Shown here in pieces: positions 1-12,500 of a DNA stretch of 64,000 bases; position 1 is the stretch's first letter; each line of letters begins with the position of its first letter. The stretch comes from Aptenodytes patagonicus (taxonomy: Eukaryota; Chordata; Aves; Sphenisciformes; Spheniscidae), in the NCBI RefSeq assembly GCF_965638725.1, contig NC_134970.1:2237001-2301000 (forward strand), in the 5' to 3' direction. The translations under genes were made by a program, and so were the position numbers. The notes under the pieces were generated by a model that was given only the letters and a program-made list of their open reading frames with translations, was not told where the DNA came from and did no database searches.

Positions 1-149
1 ACATGTACGAGTTAATGATTTTCCGGGGATTCCTATATACCCTGGCCGGCAGACATACGACACCGTGGTTCCAACAGGAAAGCTTTCCATTTTGCTGAAA
101 CTCTCCTTGAGCTCTGCATACTGCAGCCTATCTGGAGGCATACACACGC
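1..149 (-). CDS. Gene F exon 2 (partial): CCP1, a-type
   Basis: The acceptor is CCGACAG at 156-150. The reading joins exon 1 in phase 1 and shows the first Cys, the FAEL-like YAELKE segment, SYVCRPGY with the second Cys, and the third Cys at the window edge. The exon is cut by the window. Confidence 0.82.
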
Positions 150-1361
150 CTGTCGGAGTAAGATGCAGGAAAAAGCAATAGACAATCTTGTCAACAAGAA
201 GAGATACAAGTTGAGGCATAACGGTATAGAAGCCAGCCTAATTCAGTAGGTTTTAAGGACTCAGCGGTAAATCAAAGAGGTGACATTCTTAAGAGCCAGA
301 GCTATCTGCATATTTAACTAAGTTTCAATTTTTTAATTTATATTTTAATTGCATCCAATGTCCAACTCTACACTAGTACAGGTTACTTATTCATTTGTTT
401 TCTCAATTTCTTCTTTAGCATTCCAGCCAGACAACGCATTTCCTTCCAGTTCATATTTTTTGTCCGTTTGTCTTATTCTTATAGTTAAATACATGACTTA
501 ATTCACTGTATACCCATCTGCAGTAAAATGCCTATTTAGCTTGCTGCAGGAATAACAAACCAACCAACCATATTCGCATATTAATTTCCTTTCCTAAGGC
601 AAAAGGCCAGGCAGATCATAAAGTGGAGTTTAAAACCAGCTACACAATCCAACAGAGACCTACAGACCCAGGGATGTTTTGAGGTGCGGTCAATGCTGAA
701 GACGTAAAACTCCTCCATGCTAGAGGACTCAGAAAAACACGTTCAAGACCTTGCAACCCAGACACAAATGTCAGATCTGCCCAGTCTTTGCAAGACTCAC
801 ACGCGACAGAGACCATCACCTCTTTCACGATACCTATTAATTTCCTTTCCAACCTGTTTATATTATTGTTTAGAGATTTACCAAACCATAGAAGAAATTT
901 AAACCTCAAACCCAGGCTCAGAACCAGCATCCACTAGCACCAAAGCCAGCACGCCTATTTTTGCAACACAATCTTTCTTTCACATTTTCGCCCCAAACCC
1001 CACCGAAGCCGCCCGGAAAGCTCGCCGTTTCCGCCACCACCTAAAGCCGTTTCCTTCCCCCTCGCCGCCGCCTCCCCGAGCGGCCCAGCAGGCCCCGGGA
1101 GGCCGCCCCCGAGCCCAGCAGCACCCTCGGGGCCAGGGGAAGGGAGGACGAGCTCTCTCCCTCATTCCGGTTGCTCTCGGGGACGGGAGGCCGCGGGGGC
1201 TCAGCTCGTCCCCCCCCCCTCCGCCCGCTCCCCCGCCACGGTGGGCTGGGGGGAGCGAGCGCCCGTTCCTCACCCTCAGCCCGCGTTCCACCGAGCCACG
1301 GCAGCGCCAGCGCCAGCAGGAGGCCCGGGACGCGAAGGAGCGGGCGGCGCGACGACCCCAT
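1..1361 (-). CDS. Gene F: RCA-family CCP protein, 5' part only
   Basis: The gene begins here and runs off the left edge. Exon 1 (1274-1361) encodes a 29-residue signal peptide (MGSSRRPLLRVPGLLLALAL, then PWLGGTRAE) and ends in phase 1 at a GTGAG donor. Exon 2 (149 to beyond 1) follows an ACAG acceptor and encodes an a-type CCP start (GVCMPPDRLQYAELKESF, then VGTTVSYVCRPGY). The product should be a secreted or surface CCP regulator. With only half of one CCP visible I cannot say which RCA member it is or how it is anchored. The promoter is a CpG island only about 600 bases from the poly(A) signal of the upstream gene E. The split is certain as far as seen; the identity beyond RCA family is open. 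Confidence 0.8.
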
Positions 1362-1700
1362 GACCGCAGCGGCCCCAGCGGGAGCGGCCGCTCCGCGCCC
1401 CTCACTCAGGCGACGGCGGAGACGCAGCGCGGGGCTGGGGCGCATGCGCGCTGCGCGGCCCGCCCTTTCCTTCAGAGGCGGCCACCGCCACGACGGGGCC
1501 TTTCCGCCCCTCGGGAAGGGCGGGGCGGCGGCGAAGGCGGCCCGTTACATGGCGGCGGCGGGGCCGGCGCCTCTCCCCACCACCGCCGTCCTGAGCCGGG
1601 GCTTGCCCCTCCCCGGCCCGAGGAAACCGGGTGTGGGGAGAGGCCCCGGCCCGAGGAGACCGAGCTCGTTCGTGGGCAGGGTCCCCGGAGAGCCGCCCAC
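1020..1700. promoter_or_regulatory. CpG island at the gene F promoter
   Basis: The stretch is very GC-rich with many CpG dinucleotides and overlaps exon 1 of gene F. Long open frames here on both strands follow from the GC content and lack signs of coding. No TATA box is evident. Confidence 0.65.
1274..1361 (-). CDS. Gene F exon 1: signal peptide
   Basis: The ATG is at 1361. The exon is 88 nt, with 29 codons plus one base (phase 1). Two to four Arg are followed by a Leu/Ala-rich core, as in a secretory signal. The donor is GTGAGG at 1273-1268. This start is chosen because an upstream in-frame start would put a Pro/Arg/Ala-rich stretch before the signal and would lie in the CpG-rich leader. 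Confidence 0.8.
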
Positions 1701-1967
1701 GTCTCCGGCACAGAGGGAAAGCTTCAAAGCGTGTTCAGTTGCGCAGCTCCTGCGCTTCGAACGCCAACAAAGGGTAATTAAGAATAAAGGCGCCTGTGTG
1801 CCAGCCCAGGGCGAACAGCCCTGCCCAGGGCTGCTGCTCCGTTGAAAGGCAGAGCGTGCGTGTTGCAGAGCAGTAGTAAAAAAAACCCCAAAACACAAGG
1901 TTTGAAACTCCAGGTGGACGCAAAAGGAGAGACAAAACCTAAAGCAGTTATTGTCCTACGTTCAGCT

Positions 1968-1973
1968 TTTATT
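1968..1973 (-). terminator. Poly(A) signal, likely gene E
   Basis: AATAAA on the minus strand (TTTATT on plus) lies about 1.5 kb after the gene E stop and just before the gene F promoter. No better hexamer lies close to the stop in the part examined. Confidence 0.5.
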
Positions 1974-3477
1974 AGGTTAAGCATTTGTAGAGGAACACCG
2001 CAAATAAGCGTTCCTGGAAGAAAATACAGAGCAGCGTCTACTGCTGCTGTAGACTGAGTGCAGCTGCAGTCAAGACAACCTTTGGTTTAACAAACTGTGA
2101 CTTCCACGCACGCGCAGGAATGCTTTTGTGGATCTTGCTTATCGCAGGGTTTGCAAATAGAGAAATGTTCTTCATCAGATGGCAGCAGGACACACAAGTC
2201 CCTCTGAAACAGCATCTGTACTGTGTGCAGTTTGACCTTTGTTAGGTCCTTACAGTAATTAATGGGAGCAGAAGGAGCATTAACTGATTCTACGGTAAAG
2301 TGCCTTTTTTTGCCACAGAATTTCAGCCTCAAGATGAGCAACGCTTCCATGCCACCTGCAGCCGCTCTCTGTACAGAGAACGAGTCCAATGCCTGGTTAG
2401 CAGCAGCACGGATGCCCAGCCTAGGAAAAAGACGACATGCTGGTGTTAAAATCAGGCTTTTCGTGCTTTCACACTGATGCCTAGAGATTACATTGTCACT
2501 CGGGGAGGGAGGAGAGAATTTCTGGGAAAGGCATTGTTTCAAAGGGGGAATTATCTCAAAATAGCCTTTAAAAAAAAAAAAGAGCTAATGTTTACAGGTG
2601 CCATTTTGTAGTCAAAGCTGATTATGTTCACAGCTAACAGTGAAAATTCATTGTTACCTGCAAGAGATTCAGCATAGAAAGTAGATTCACCTGCAAGTAA
2701 ACATGGCATTGCAGTAAGTGTAAAAGCAAGCAGAAAACCCAAAAGGCCCAGTTCTGTGTCCTTTTCTTATGCTAGTGCTGTTAAGGTAGTTTTTTAGAGA
2801 GCAAGCTCTCTAAAATTATGGGTAATCCTTACAAACAAAAGCAAGTTTATGTCAGAAGCAAGGCATAGCCTGAAAGTCTGACCCATGAATGTCATCTATT
2901 CAGATTATGGAAAAGGAAACACATACACTGAGGGTGGTGTCAGAAAGAAAAATAGGATATTTACAAAAAAACAGTATGTTTAAAACAGTCTCTTTTATTC
3001 AGCAAAAGAAAGCATCTTACCAAAAGATTGAGGGGAAAGAGTTTTCTACTTGAATGACTATATTGGAACAACTCAAGTTTGCAGCTATAACTGATATTTT
3101 ATGTTGAGGAATATAAATCCATACCTTCTATGGAAGACATGAACACTTCTGTTCAGTTATTTGCTTCAGAGGGGTTTGGCAATTGTAGTTTTCATATGTG
3201 TGATAATAGCTAAGTGAAAAAGAAGAAAATAGTGAACTGTATTGGTTTGTAAAAGAACACTCAGGTTGGTTTCCTTTTAGGAAGAGAGTCTTGAAATAAC
3301 ACAACATAACCACACCATCGATTCCAGGTTGCTGTGCCTTGTATAGTTTGCAAGCATGAGCTGAAGATAGAAAATTACAAGACTCAGGCACACTCAGGCA
3401 AATATTTCAAGTGTATAAAGTGTCTAAAACTTGGGACTTGGCAACAAAGGACATGAATGAACATCCAGAAGACTGCC
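1974..3477 (-). other. Probable 3' UTR of gene E
   Basis: AT-rich stretch with no CCP or other recognised domain. Small splice-bordered stretches at 3125-3148 and 2658-2690 could be cytoplasmic-tail exons, but their phases do not chain with the membrane exon. I treat the region as 3' UTR with that reservation. Confidence 0.4.
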
Positions 3478-3557
3478 TTACCCTTCCTTCTGCTTAGAAA
3501 TAATTTTCCAGACGATACCTGCCCCCAGGAGAAGCAGGACTCCTGCAGCTGCAACTC
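3478..3557 (-). CDS. Gene E exon 37: membrane segment and short tail
   Basis: Reads VAAAGVLLLLGAGIVWKI then ISKQKEG and TAA: one hydrophobic pass followed by a basic tail. A GTAAGG donor overlaps the stop (exon end 3482, phase 2), so a longer spliced cytoplasmic tail is also possible. I found no downstream exon with a fitting phase. Confidence 0.75.
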
Positions 3558-6500
3558 CTGAGATTGAAGAGCACATATTATTCTCACTGTATGTTTTAAA
3601 GCGTATCAGCACAAAAGACATAACGAGGCACATCTTCAGAGTAAGCAGAGGGAAACAGTGCCACTGGGGCCACTGCATGAAGTTAAAGATCTGGCCACAA
3701 AAATATCTCTTGAGCTGCTTACCTAGGCCTACTGAACCAGACTTGCGTGATGCTGAAGGGAAGAGAAAAAGAAAAATCAGCAAACTATTCTAACAAAATA
3801 CGGTGTTTCTCAACTGTAGTTAATCACTTGATCAATAAAGCTTTTACTGCTAAGGGCTGTAATATAGGATTTCTTAAAAACCACACCGTTATATACATTT
3901 TTTTTTGATACAGAAAGACATTTGCATGTTTAAAATGCATTTGCATGTTTCTGTTTGATCTTTGCTTCATTTCCATTTCACTCACTCAGTTTACAGGCTG
4001 GTACAGGAGGGTCCCAGCTGAAGTCCTCTTGGCACTGAATCTGACTGATGCCTTCCAACGTGTAACCATCATCACATTCAAGAGTGATGTTAGTCCCAGA
4101 GCGATAAGTATTTCCTTTTATGGCTTTCTTAACACCTTGAACTTCTGGGAATACACATCTGATCTCTGAAATTAGAAGTAACAAAAAAAGGACATTTAAT
4201 GAGAAGGAATATAAAATACGAGAAATACCACTGTGGGTTATTTAAGACATTGTTCTTGAATTCTTTCTGAATGTAACCAGGAATTAATTCTTATTCCACA
4301 GGGTAATGCCTTTCTTTGTGGCTGCAGAAGAGGGTAAGTGTCTCACTCCCATATGTGAATATTTGTACAGATCAGCTACTCCACACTGATACTGCACGTG
4401 GGAAGTGGTGTGTAGTAGGGGTACCTTGGGAGAAGCCTGCCAGAGAAAGAGATTTTTCTGATACTGGGCTACCAAAACATTTGGAGAGGAAAGGTGTAGC
4501 AGGGAAGAATTCTGTGGGAGCTTTAGACCCAACTGCCTATAACCCACTTCTAGTCTGTAGAAGTCCCTTATCCTTAAAAGATGTCACCAGCCATATTATT
4601 TATCAATAACTAACCAGCCATCTAAGCTATTTCTACCACTGATTTCAATTAAGTGAATTAGTTGCTTCAATTTAAGTGTCTAATCACCTTTGACAGTCCA
4701 AGCCCAAGAATTCTGGAGGAGAAGGTTCTCAGCGGAGACCAAAGGGGTAACATCAACATGTAACTTTTAACCTTTGTTTCACGTCTTTTTTTTTATATTT
4801 ATTTTTACTTTCACACGTAATAGTTACTAAGGACACTTCAAAATCACAAGAATGTGGAATGGCAGGGAGAATTTTTCTGCGAGACTGCTTCCTTTAAAGA
4901 GCCTCTGACTTATTTACATAAGCATTTGGTACGTTATTTCCTCTCATTGTTATCCAAGCGCGGTTCAACTCTTGAGTCACTGAGGTGGGTGCAATTCCAC
5001 CAAGGAAGCACACTGTGTGAGTAACGAATTTATTCCAGTGAATGTCCAGCTTTCCACGCAGGAACACCCACACCAGGAATCTTGTGACGCTGATGAAATT
5101 GCCTTTAGTCAAGCTTGCCCGATGACTGACCTTCACAGTGAGCTACACAGAAGTGCCAAGTCACATTGGCATATAGAGGCATTTTCCGAGAAGGGAATAG
5201 TCAGGCTCACCTGTGAGCTACAAATCACCCATCAGAGACAAATTCTCTGATATAATAATTTCCTTTGTTTCCTGTTAGTGATAACTGGGGAGTGAGAGAC
5301 ACAAAAAGGGAAGGAAAGGGAAGGGAAAAAGTTTCTACTCTTCTATTAAAAGTAAAAAGCTTTTAACAGAGGAAAGTTGGTATAGAACTCACTCGTAGCA
5401 ACAAGAGCAGACATGGAAAACACGCAAGAGTTAAAATTGTCTTCCAAAATTGCCTCTATTGTACTCATATCCTTTGGCTACTAGCATGAGGTTCCCATCC
5501 TACTACTTTACAACAAAATCATACTCTTCCCAGGGATAATAAAGAGTAGATAAATTCATAATTAACAGATCAACACTGCCTAGCTATGATATGAAAGTGG
5601 TTCTCAAGCAAAATAAGGGGATGGAATTCAGCGTTAGCTGCAAAAGATTTTACTGCTTAGGTTTTGGCCCATGTATCTCTCTGATGATTTAATTTTTTCC
5701 CAAAGTAAAACATGCATATCAGCATGGCTGCATGTCTCCTCAGCCCATTTCTGGGAGATGTCTGCCATCGTGAATTCCAAACAACATAAGCAAACCAAGC
5801 ACAAACACACCTTTGCACTGAGGAGGCGGCTGGCTCCAGGTTCCTGACACCGTGCAGTTGATGAAAGCGTTCCCAACGAGTGAATAACCAGGATTACAGC
5901 TGTAGGATACAGATGCTCCATAGGAAAAAGTGTCAGAGATGTTGCCTTTGAGCTTCCCGTTGGTGATGTTTGGAGGATGGAGACACTTCACAGCTGGAAA
6001 GTCAGGGAGAGACAAATGACAGTGTTGACATGAGGATCCTGGTGGACTGCCAGAGAGTAGCTAAGGCACCGTACCTTTGCAGCCTTGATTGTTCCCTTTG
6101 AATTTCTTCACCTAGGCTAAATAACTGATTTTGTAACCCTGTAACTCCATCAGGCTTTGGAAATGGGTATAAACTTGATCTTGTTCTTATCACTCATTCT
6201 GTAGTAAAGGACTCAGTCCTTATACAAACCTTTCCCTAAGGCAGGTCATGTTAAACGTCCTTTCTTCTTAGGTCTCTGCAACAAAAACACACCTTGACAG
6301 ACTGGAGAAGGATGGCTCCAGCCTCCAGACTCTGTGCAATGAATGGATGCTGTCCCAATGAGAGAGAAGCCGGGCTCACAGGTGTATCTTACAGATGTTC
6401 CAGGAGTGAAAAATGCTTTTGCCGGGCCACTGAAAGACCCATGGGCAATATCTGCAGGCTTGGAACAGCGCAGCACTAAAAAGAGAGAAGTGCAGATCAA

Positions 6501-9500
6501 AACAGAGCTCATACAGGCAAGAGGGGAAACTTTTGAGCACCTGTGGACGGCTGTACGCTCACTCCCACAGCATTGAATCCAACACACAGAGCCAGCCCTG
6601 CCCAGCCCTCTGCGCTCACTTCACCCCAAATCATGCATAAAGCATATGGCAACACACACATTTCTTCTTACACAAAGGAACATTGCCCAGCATCATCTTT
6701 CCTGGTATATCAGATAAGAAGAGTGATTAGTTCATATATGTAATGGGAATTCCACACTTGTAAGACCACCTTATTAGAACATCCATACAGGTTCCTTGTG
6801 GCTGGCAAAGCTGGCCTAAGCTCATTTTTAAGGCATTCATACTGAGAAACTGAGGCACCGGATACTGCAGCAATAAGAATGGGAAAAATTAGCACAGATG
6901 GATCTTCAGATCTGAACGCTAGACTCCAGATTCCTCTTGCCTCCTAAACATGTTACAACACACCACCAAGAGTGGTAAGGTCAGAAAGGATAGCCATCCA
7001 AGGACAGATAACACATGCTTTCCTCTTTCACAGACAGGGAGTGGAGGATCCCGTGTGCCGCCTAGCCTGGCACTGGGACTTGTGGAGGTCTTTTGGGACA
7101 TTAGCAGTGTTGCCTTCAACGGTAATGATGTCTCCAGGCCTATAGAGGGACTCCAATCTGATTGCTTTTCCATTCCCAACTCCTGGGCTCACACAGCCAA
7201 CTGTGGGCAGCGAGGGTAAGAAGAACCCTTTAGACCGTGAAACTTGTGTGGGATAGAGACCACAGAGACCTCATTCTTGGCCACAGAGACCTCATTCTTT
7301 CTTTAGTGGTGGAGTTTGTTGAAGCAAGAGCTCGTTTCAGCAAGTCCTTAGCCAAATATCACGACACGTTTAACGCATTTAGAAAGTTGAGAAGATTCAG
7401 TGGAAAGAGCACAAACACACCTTCGCACCGAGGAAGGGGGTGGCTCCAGACTCCGTATGTTGTACAACGAACACACTTACTGCCAATGAGGGAGAAGCCA
7501 TGTTTGCAGCGGTAGTGCACAAGTGCTCCTACATCAAAAGTGTCTGAGAAATGACTGCTGTGTTCCCCATTAGTAATGCTTGGAATCATAGAATCATAGA
7601 ATAGTTTGGGTTGGAAGGGACCTCTAAAGGCCATCTAGTCCAACCCCCCTGCCCTGGGCAGGGACATCTTCAACTAGATCAGGTTGCTCAGAGCCCCGTC
7701 CAACCATTGGAGGAGGCAGACACTTCACTACTGAAAGAGGAGAGGGAGAAGGTGAGAAGGTGACATTCAGTTGTGAAAAAAGTGATAACAAGAGAGTAAA
7801 AAAGTGCAATTAACCCTCTTCACTGCAAAAAGCAGGACAGGTTGGGAGGAGGAGCTAGTGTTTAGTAAATCTTGCCTCTTCTTATAATAGACCTACCTGG
7901 CTTCGTTGTGGTATCAGGATGATGATAGTGTTCTGCCACTCCATCTAGATGCAACATTAAGAGTTTAAAAGACAAACTTGGTCGATCAAATACAATGCAC
8001 AAATTTACCTTCATTTTCCATCATCCTGCCTTTATATTTCCAGCAAAAATTTCACTCCTCTCTGATAGTGTCCCACCATGAAGCTACCAAATTTCTCACT
8101 TTTAGGAAATGAAGAGAACACGGATTACGGATTGCAACAAGCAGGGTGAGAAAAGTGCAAATCATGCTTATACTTACAGCATTAGCCAAAACCTGGCTTA
8201 TCTCCTGTGTGAGAAGAGAGGCATAAATAAAAGGAACAATTTCTGCTTTCTCCTTAAAGTAGTTGTGGCAAACAAGAAAAATAAAGCCAACTTTGGCTTC
8301 AGTGAGTGGGTAGGAGCAGTCGGGGAGGAATCTGCAATGCTAACAAGTCAGAGTGCTGACACTTACCCTGCTTGCAGACTGGCACGGGTGGATCCCATGT
8401 TTTATCAGCTTGGCACTGGGCTGTGCCATGGCCTCGCAAGGTGAAACCTTTACGGCACTTAAAGCTAACGGTGTCTTTGTATGTGTAGCGATATTTAAGA
8501 ACAGATACTCTCCCATTCTGGATCTGTGGGACTGGACATACCACCTCTGAAAAATAAATGTATTATCTCAAAGAGGGAGCCATATGTATGCTGTAATTAA
8601 TGCATATATAAAGTCCATCCTTAATGTGCCACTGCTCAGAGGAGTTCCACAGGTAGTGCTTGGAGAGTCACAGAAGAATAATTTCAAGAATTGAGGGCTT
8701 TTTAGTTCCTAGGTTTACCACATGATTGTATATGTAAACATAGTTTTGTGCCTATAAGCAGAATAATGCAAATACATTCCCATAAATATATTAAATGGTG
8801 TAGAAATCCATAAGCACCATTAGTCATCCTCATGACTGCTTTACTGTACCAAGCTCATGCCTTCCAAAGCAATTCCATCTGAAGGAAAGACTAATTGCAA
8901 TGATCAGCCCCTGCAAAACAGCCTTGTGGTTTGGATAACAGTACAGTATTTGGAAGATCCTAGTTCAATTTTACTCAATATCCTGCTCTTCTACTGCAAG
9001 ACACATTTCTTCCTTAATTTATTACTTATGTTTGTGAAACATAAGGGACAAATCCCTGCAGGCATCTCACAGCTCTTCATTCTACATAACTCTGAAAGAT
9101 CAAAAGCTAGCATCTGGAAGATTTTTAGAAGAAACCAAACAAGCAAATGAAACAAAACAATCCTAGAGGAATATTACACTTAAAAAGCCTTATTCCTCAA
9201 GGCTCTATTTATTTTAAGGAAATGCCACTTTTTAATTTTAAGGACTTCATTTGGCAATTCTGGGCCAGATCTAGTGGTGACCTACTTACTCTGACAAATG
9301 GGAAGAACACCACTCCATGCGACATCTGGTCCAAAAGTCTCACATCGCCTATGAGATACTCCAACCAGTCGGTGCCTGGAGTTACAGAGAAAGAAATATC
9401 AGTTGATATCAAGTCATTCAGCCTGGATTTTGCACTCCCACTCTGACACTACCCCCAGAGGTTTCCTTCTGCAGCCTCCTGTTTCTGGCTGGTCACCGAG

Positions 9501-12500
9501 GTGTTTCTGTTGGTTTGACACATGGGAATGAAGGACACCAAGTTCCTTCTTCCTAGATCCAAGAGGAACAGCAATGATCCCAAATTACTCCGGGTTAGAT
9601 TGGTCAGGTGCTAAATCAGGACTCAGACCCAAGTGATTTCCAAACCGCTGGAGCCTCCTTGCAGCACGTGCTTGCTTGCACTCTCAGCTCCTGCTGGGTG
9701 GCCATCTGAGAAGGTAGACTGAAACTGAAGTTTGCAGAGTAATCTGTTGAGCGCAGGCAGGAGAAAATGAGAGACACTTCTCCCTTTCCTGAGCAGGCAA
9801 CTATGGCATAACTGGAACCAAAATACAAATTCTGGCTTGCTGCGGGAGAACGCCCAGCGCAGAGGAGTGGGCTCTGAGCCTTTACCGTAAGTTGCCCAAC
9901 ACCGAGCTCAGAAATGGAGTCAGCAAAGGCAGCGTGGGACTCACCCTTCTTCACACGTGTAGCTCACGGTTGACCCAAAAAGGAGATCTGTCAGAACAAC
10001 AACTCTGCCATTCTTTGGTGTTTCTGGGTATTTACATTGCTTCCCTGGGAAAGAACAAGGCTGAGTTTAAACTCCTCTCTTGCAGTTTTGTAATGCACTA
10101 TGAGAAGGTATCTTAAGGATCTGTCCACATTCAGACACCAATAAAGACGTGATTTTTAAAAGGCCAATAGCTGCCCAAACTATGTGACTAGTGAAGCCAT
10201 GTATAAATCATTTTTTAAAGAATTGCTTTAAGAAACCCACAAATGTAGCTTAGACAATTTTCAACAACCAACACCAAACTGATTGAGCTATTCACTTTTA
10301 CAGAACGCTAGCGCTTCAGACCACGTGTGGTTTTTGAGGCATGTCAGAGTCGGGGGTAATCCAGGGTGTCTCATGTATCCCGGCTGGCAGCTGTATTGCA
10401 CGGTGTCCCCAACAGAAAACTCCATCAGATTTTTGTATTCCTCAGTTAGCTCAGCAAAGGTTAAGTTTGGAGGTGCTCCACAGCCACCTATAGGAAAGAA
10501 AACACAGGGAAAAACAGGGATATCAACTACACAAAGTTGTTTTAAAATGTATATTGAGTATGCATAGATAAAAGTTTACGAGCAAAACTGACAACAAAAG
10601 GGAAGGACTGAAGGATTCAACATTTTGGGAAGAGTGAGGGAAAGGATCAGTCCTACAGGCTTTTGAAGGCAGAAATTCCCAGACTATCCATAACTCCAGC
10701 CATTATCTCGGAACCATTGTGTACCTGCACACTGAGGAAGAGGGAGGCTCCAGTTTCCAGAGTCAGTGCAGTAAATTGATGCCTCTCCCAGGAGGCTGTA
10801 GCCAGGGTCACAGCTGTAATTTACGACCATCCCAGTAGTGAAAACTTCCAAGTCCTGGCTGTTGTGCTTTCCTTTGTCAATATTTGGAGGTGAAGGACAT
10901 TGCAGCACTAAAGAGAGAGGACAAAACAAAACGAAAAAAGGGCATGGACAGGGTAACGCGCACGAAGGATGCATGCACAAAGACACCAGAATTAACCATT
11001 TCCATTGGCAATGGCTGGAGGGTGAGCGCACTGCGACACTGGGGGAAGAGGGCCAATCCACATTCATGACAGTAGTGAGAAAAAGGAGGAATATGGAAAA
11101 ACGAGTGAGTTGGTGCACAGGAACATTGCAGCTGAGCTGCCAGCCTGTAAGAGACAGGGTGTCTCAGACAGGTATCTCTTGGCTGCTGCTCATTGCCAGA
11201 GTCCATCCAGATACTTCACCCCTCTGGACTACTTAGCAGGTATTTCTGTGCACTCATCGCCGGTGAGTGCCAAAGGGCTCTCAGTGAAGCAGGGGCGATG
11301 TGGGCACTAACACATCCCGGCCCCACATCCTCCCCAGCCCCTCCTGTCTTGTGAACAGCCACTGCTCCACAGCGTGTCCCTGTGTGTGCCCTGCCCTGCC
11401 CACAGCCTCGCCGGCGGGGACGGCCGGCCGTGCACCGCAGAGCCCTACCTCCGCACCGCGGCGGCGGCCCGCTCCACACGCCGTGCTCCCCGTCCACCGT
11501 GGTGCAGAAGATGGAGGGCTCTCCAGCCAGCAGGTGGCCGGAGTTGCAGGTGTAGATGACCACGTCCGCGTAGGAGAAGGTGCCCGTCAAGTGCCCACTG
11601 TGTCTCCCGTGGGGGATGTCCGGAGGCGGATCGCAGGTGATACCTGTGGGCGCGTACAAGGTGGCTTTTAGCATCAGTGCTGCAGCAGCACCTGGGGTCT
11701 GCAGGACACACACGCTTCCCAGGAAGGGAACCGATGGGGATGAACCCGTCTCAGCGGTGACGCTCTCTGTCATTGCCTTGAAAGATCTTTCCCAAGGAAA
11801 GCACCGATCTGAATCTCTTTGTGCTGTGTTTGGTTTCTCGTCAGTCCTGCTCACTCAGCTCCTGCCGCAGTGTACTTACTCTGGCAGACGGGAACATCAC
11901 CGCTCCACGTCACTCGCGTCCCAGAGCTCGAAATCACACAGTGCCGCTGGGATGCTCCAACCAGCCTGTGCCTGGGGTCAAACAAAGTCACTCTTGTCAC
12001 TGCAGGACCATCTTTGGAGGTCGCATCTCCCACAGCAAACAATATTGCCTTAGTTGCCATCTAATACCACCATTTTAAAGCTATGAACCTTAGCTCATAT
12101 GGGGACCTCCCCCCAGGTCCCCTCGGTCAGCACAGGCAGTACATCCCTGGGGGCTCAGGGAGCTGCCATGCCCTCTCCTCTTCCTTCCATCCTCTAGAAA
12201 AGTCCACTTTAATGACTTCTGGCTTAAGCCAAAGCTTCCAAAATAAACTCCCCTTTTCCCTTCATATGCTCCACACAACCAGACTCGGGTGGTCGTGCCC
12301 TCTAAATGGCATTTAAAAATTTATAAATAAATCCCCTTTTCCAATTTCTGTTGCCATTTGGACTAGATATTAGACTAGAAATAGACCGTTGCGAAGACCA
12401 GAATTGCTTTAGTGCCAAAACTGTTCTAAACCACCCAAAGGATTCTGAGGTTTTCCCTGATCATTTGGATGATTTGTATTTTCTCTCAGCACCTGAGAAC

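Noticed and set aside
1171-1845. Long plus-strand open frame over the gene F promoter
   Set aside because: It lies in a CpG island, has Pro/Arg/Ala/Gly-biased composition and no domain, and is antisense to a clear signal-peptide exon.
2087-2542. 151-codon minus-strand frame with CKPCDKQ near its end
   Set aside because: It sits in the probable 3' UTR of gene E, lacks a splice link and resembles no family. The CxxC is likely chance.
2658-2690. 33-nt stretch with a good acceptor and donor after gene E
   Set aside because: Its open phase (1) does not follow the phase-2 donor of the membrane exon, so I cannot chain it.
3125-3148. 24-nt possible cytoplasmic micro-exon of gene E
   Set aside because: The phase fits the membrane exon, but the acceptor is weak and no next exon continues it.
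6750-6870. Possible decayed d-type CCP piece between exons 33 and 32 of gene E
   Set aside because: Only a short CQPQGTC-like match after an acceptor-like site. Too little to call.
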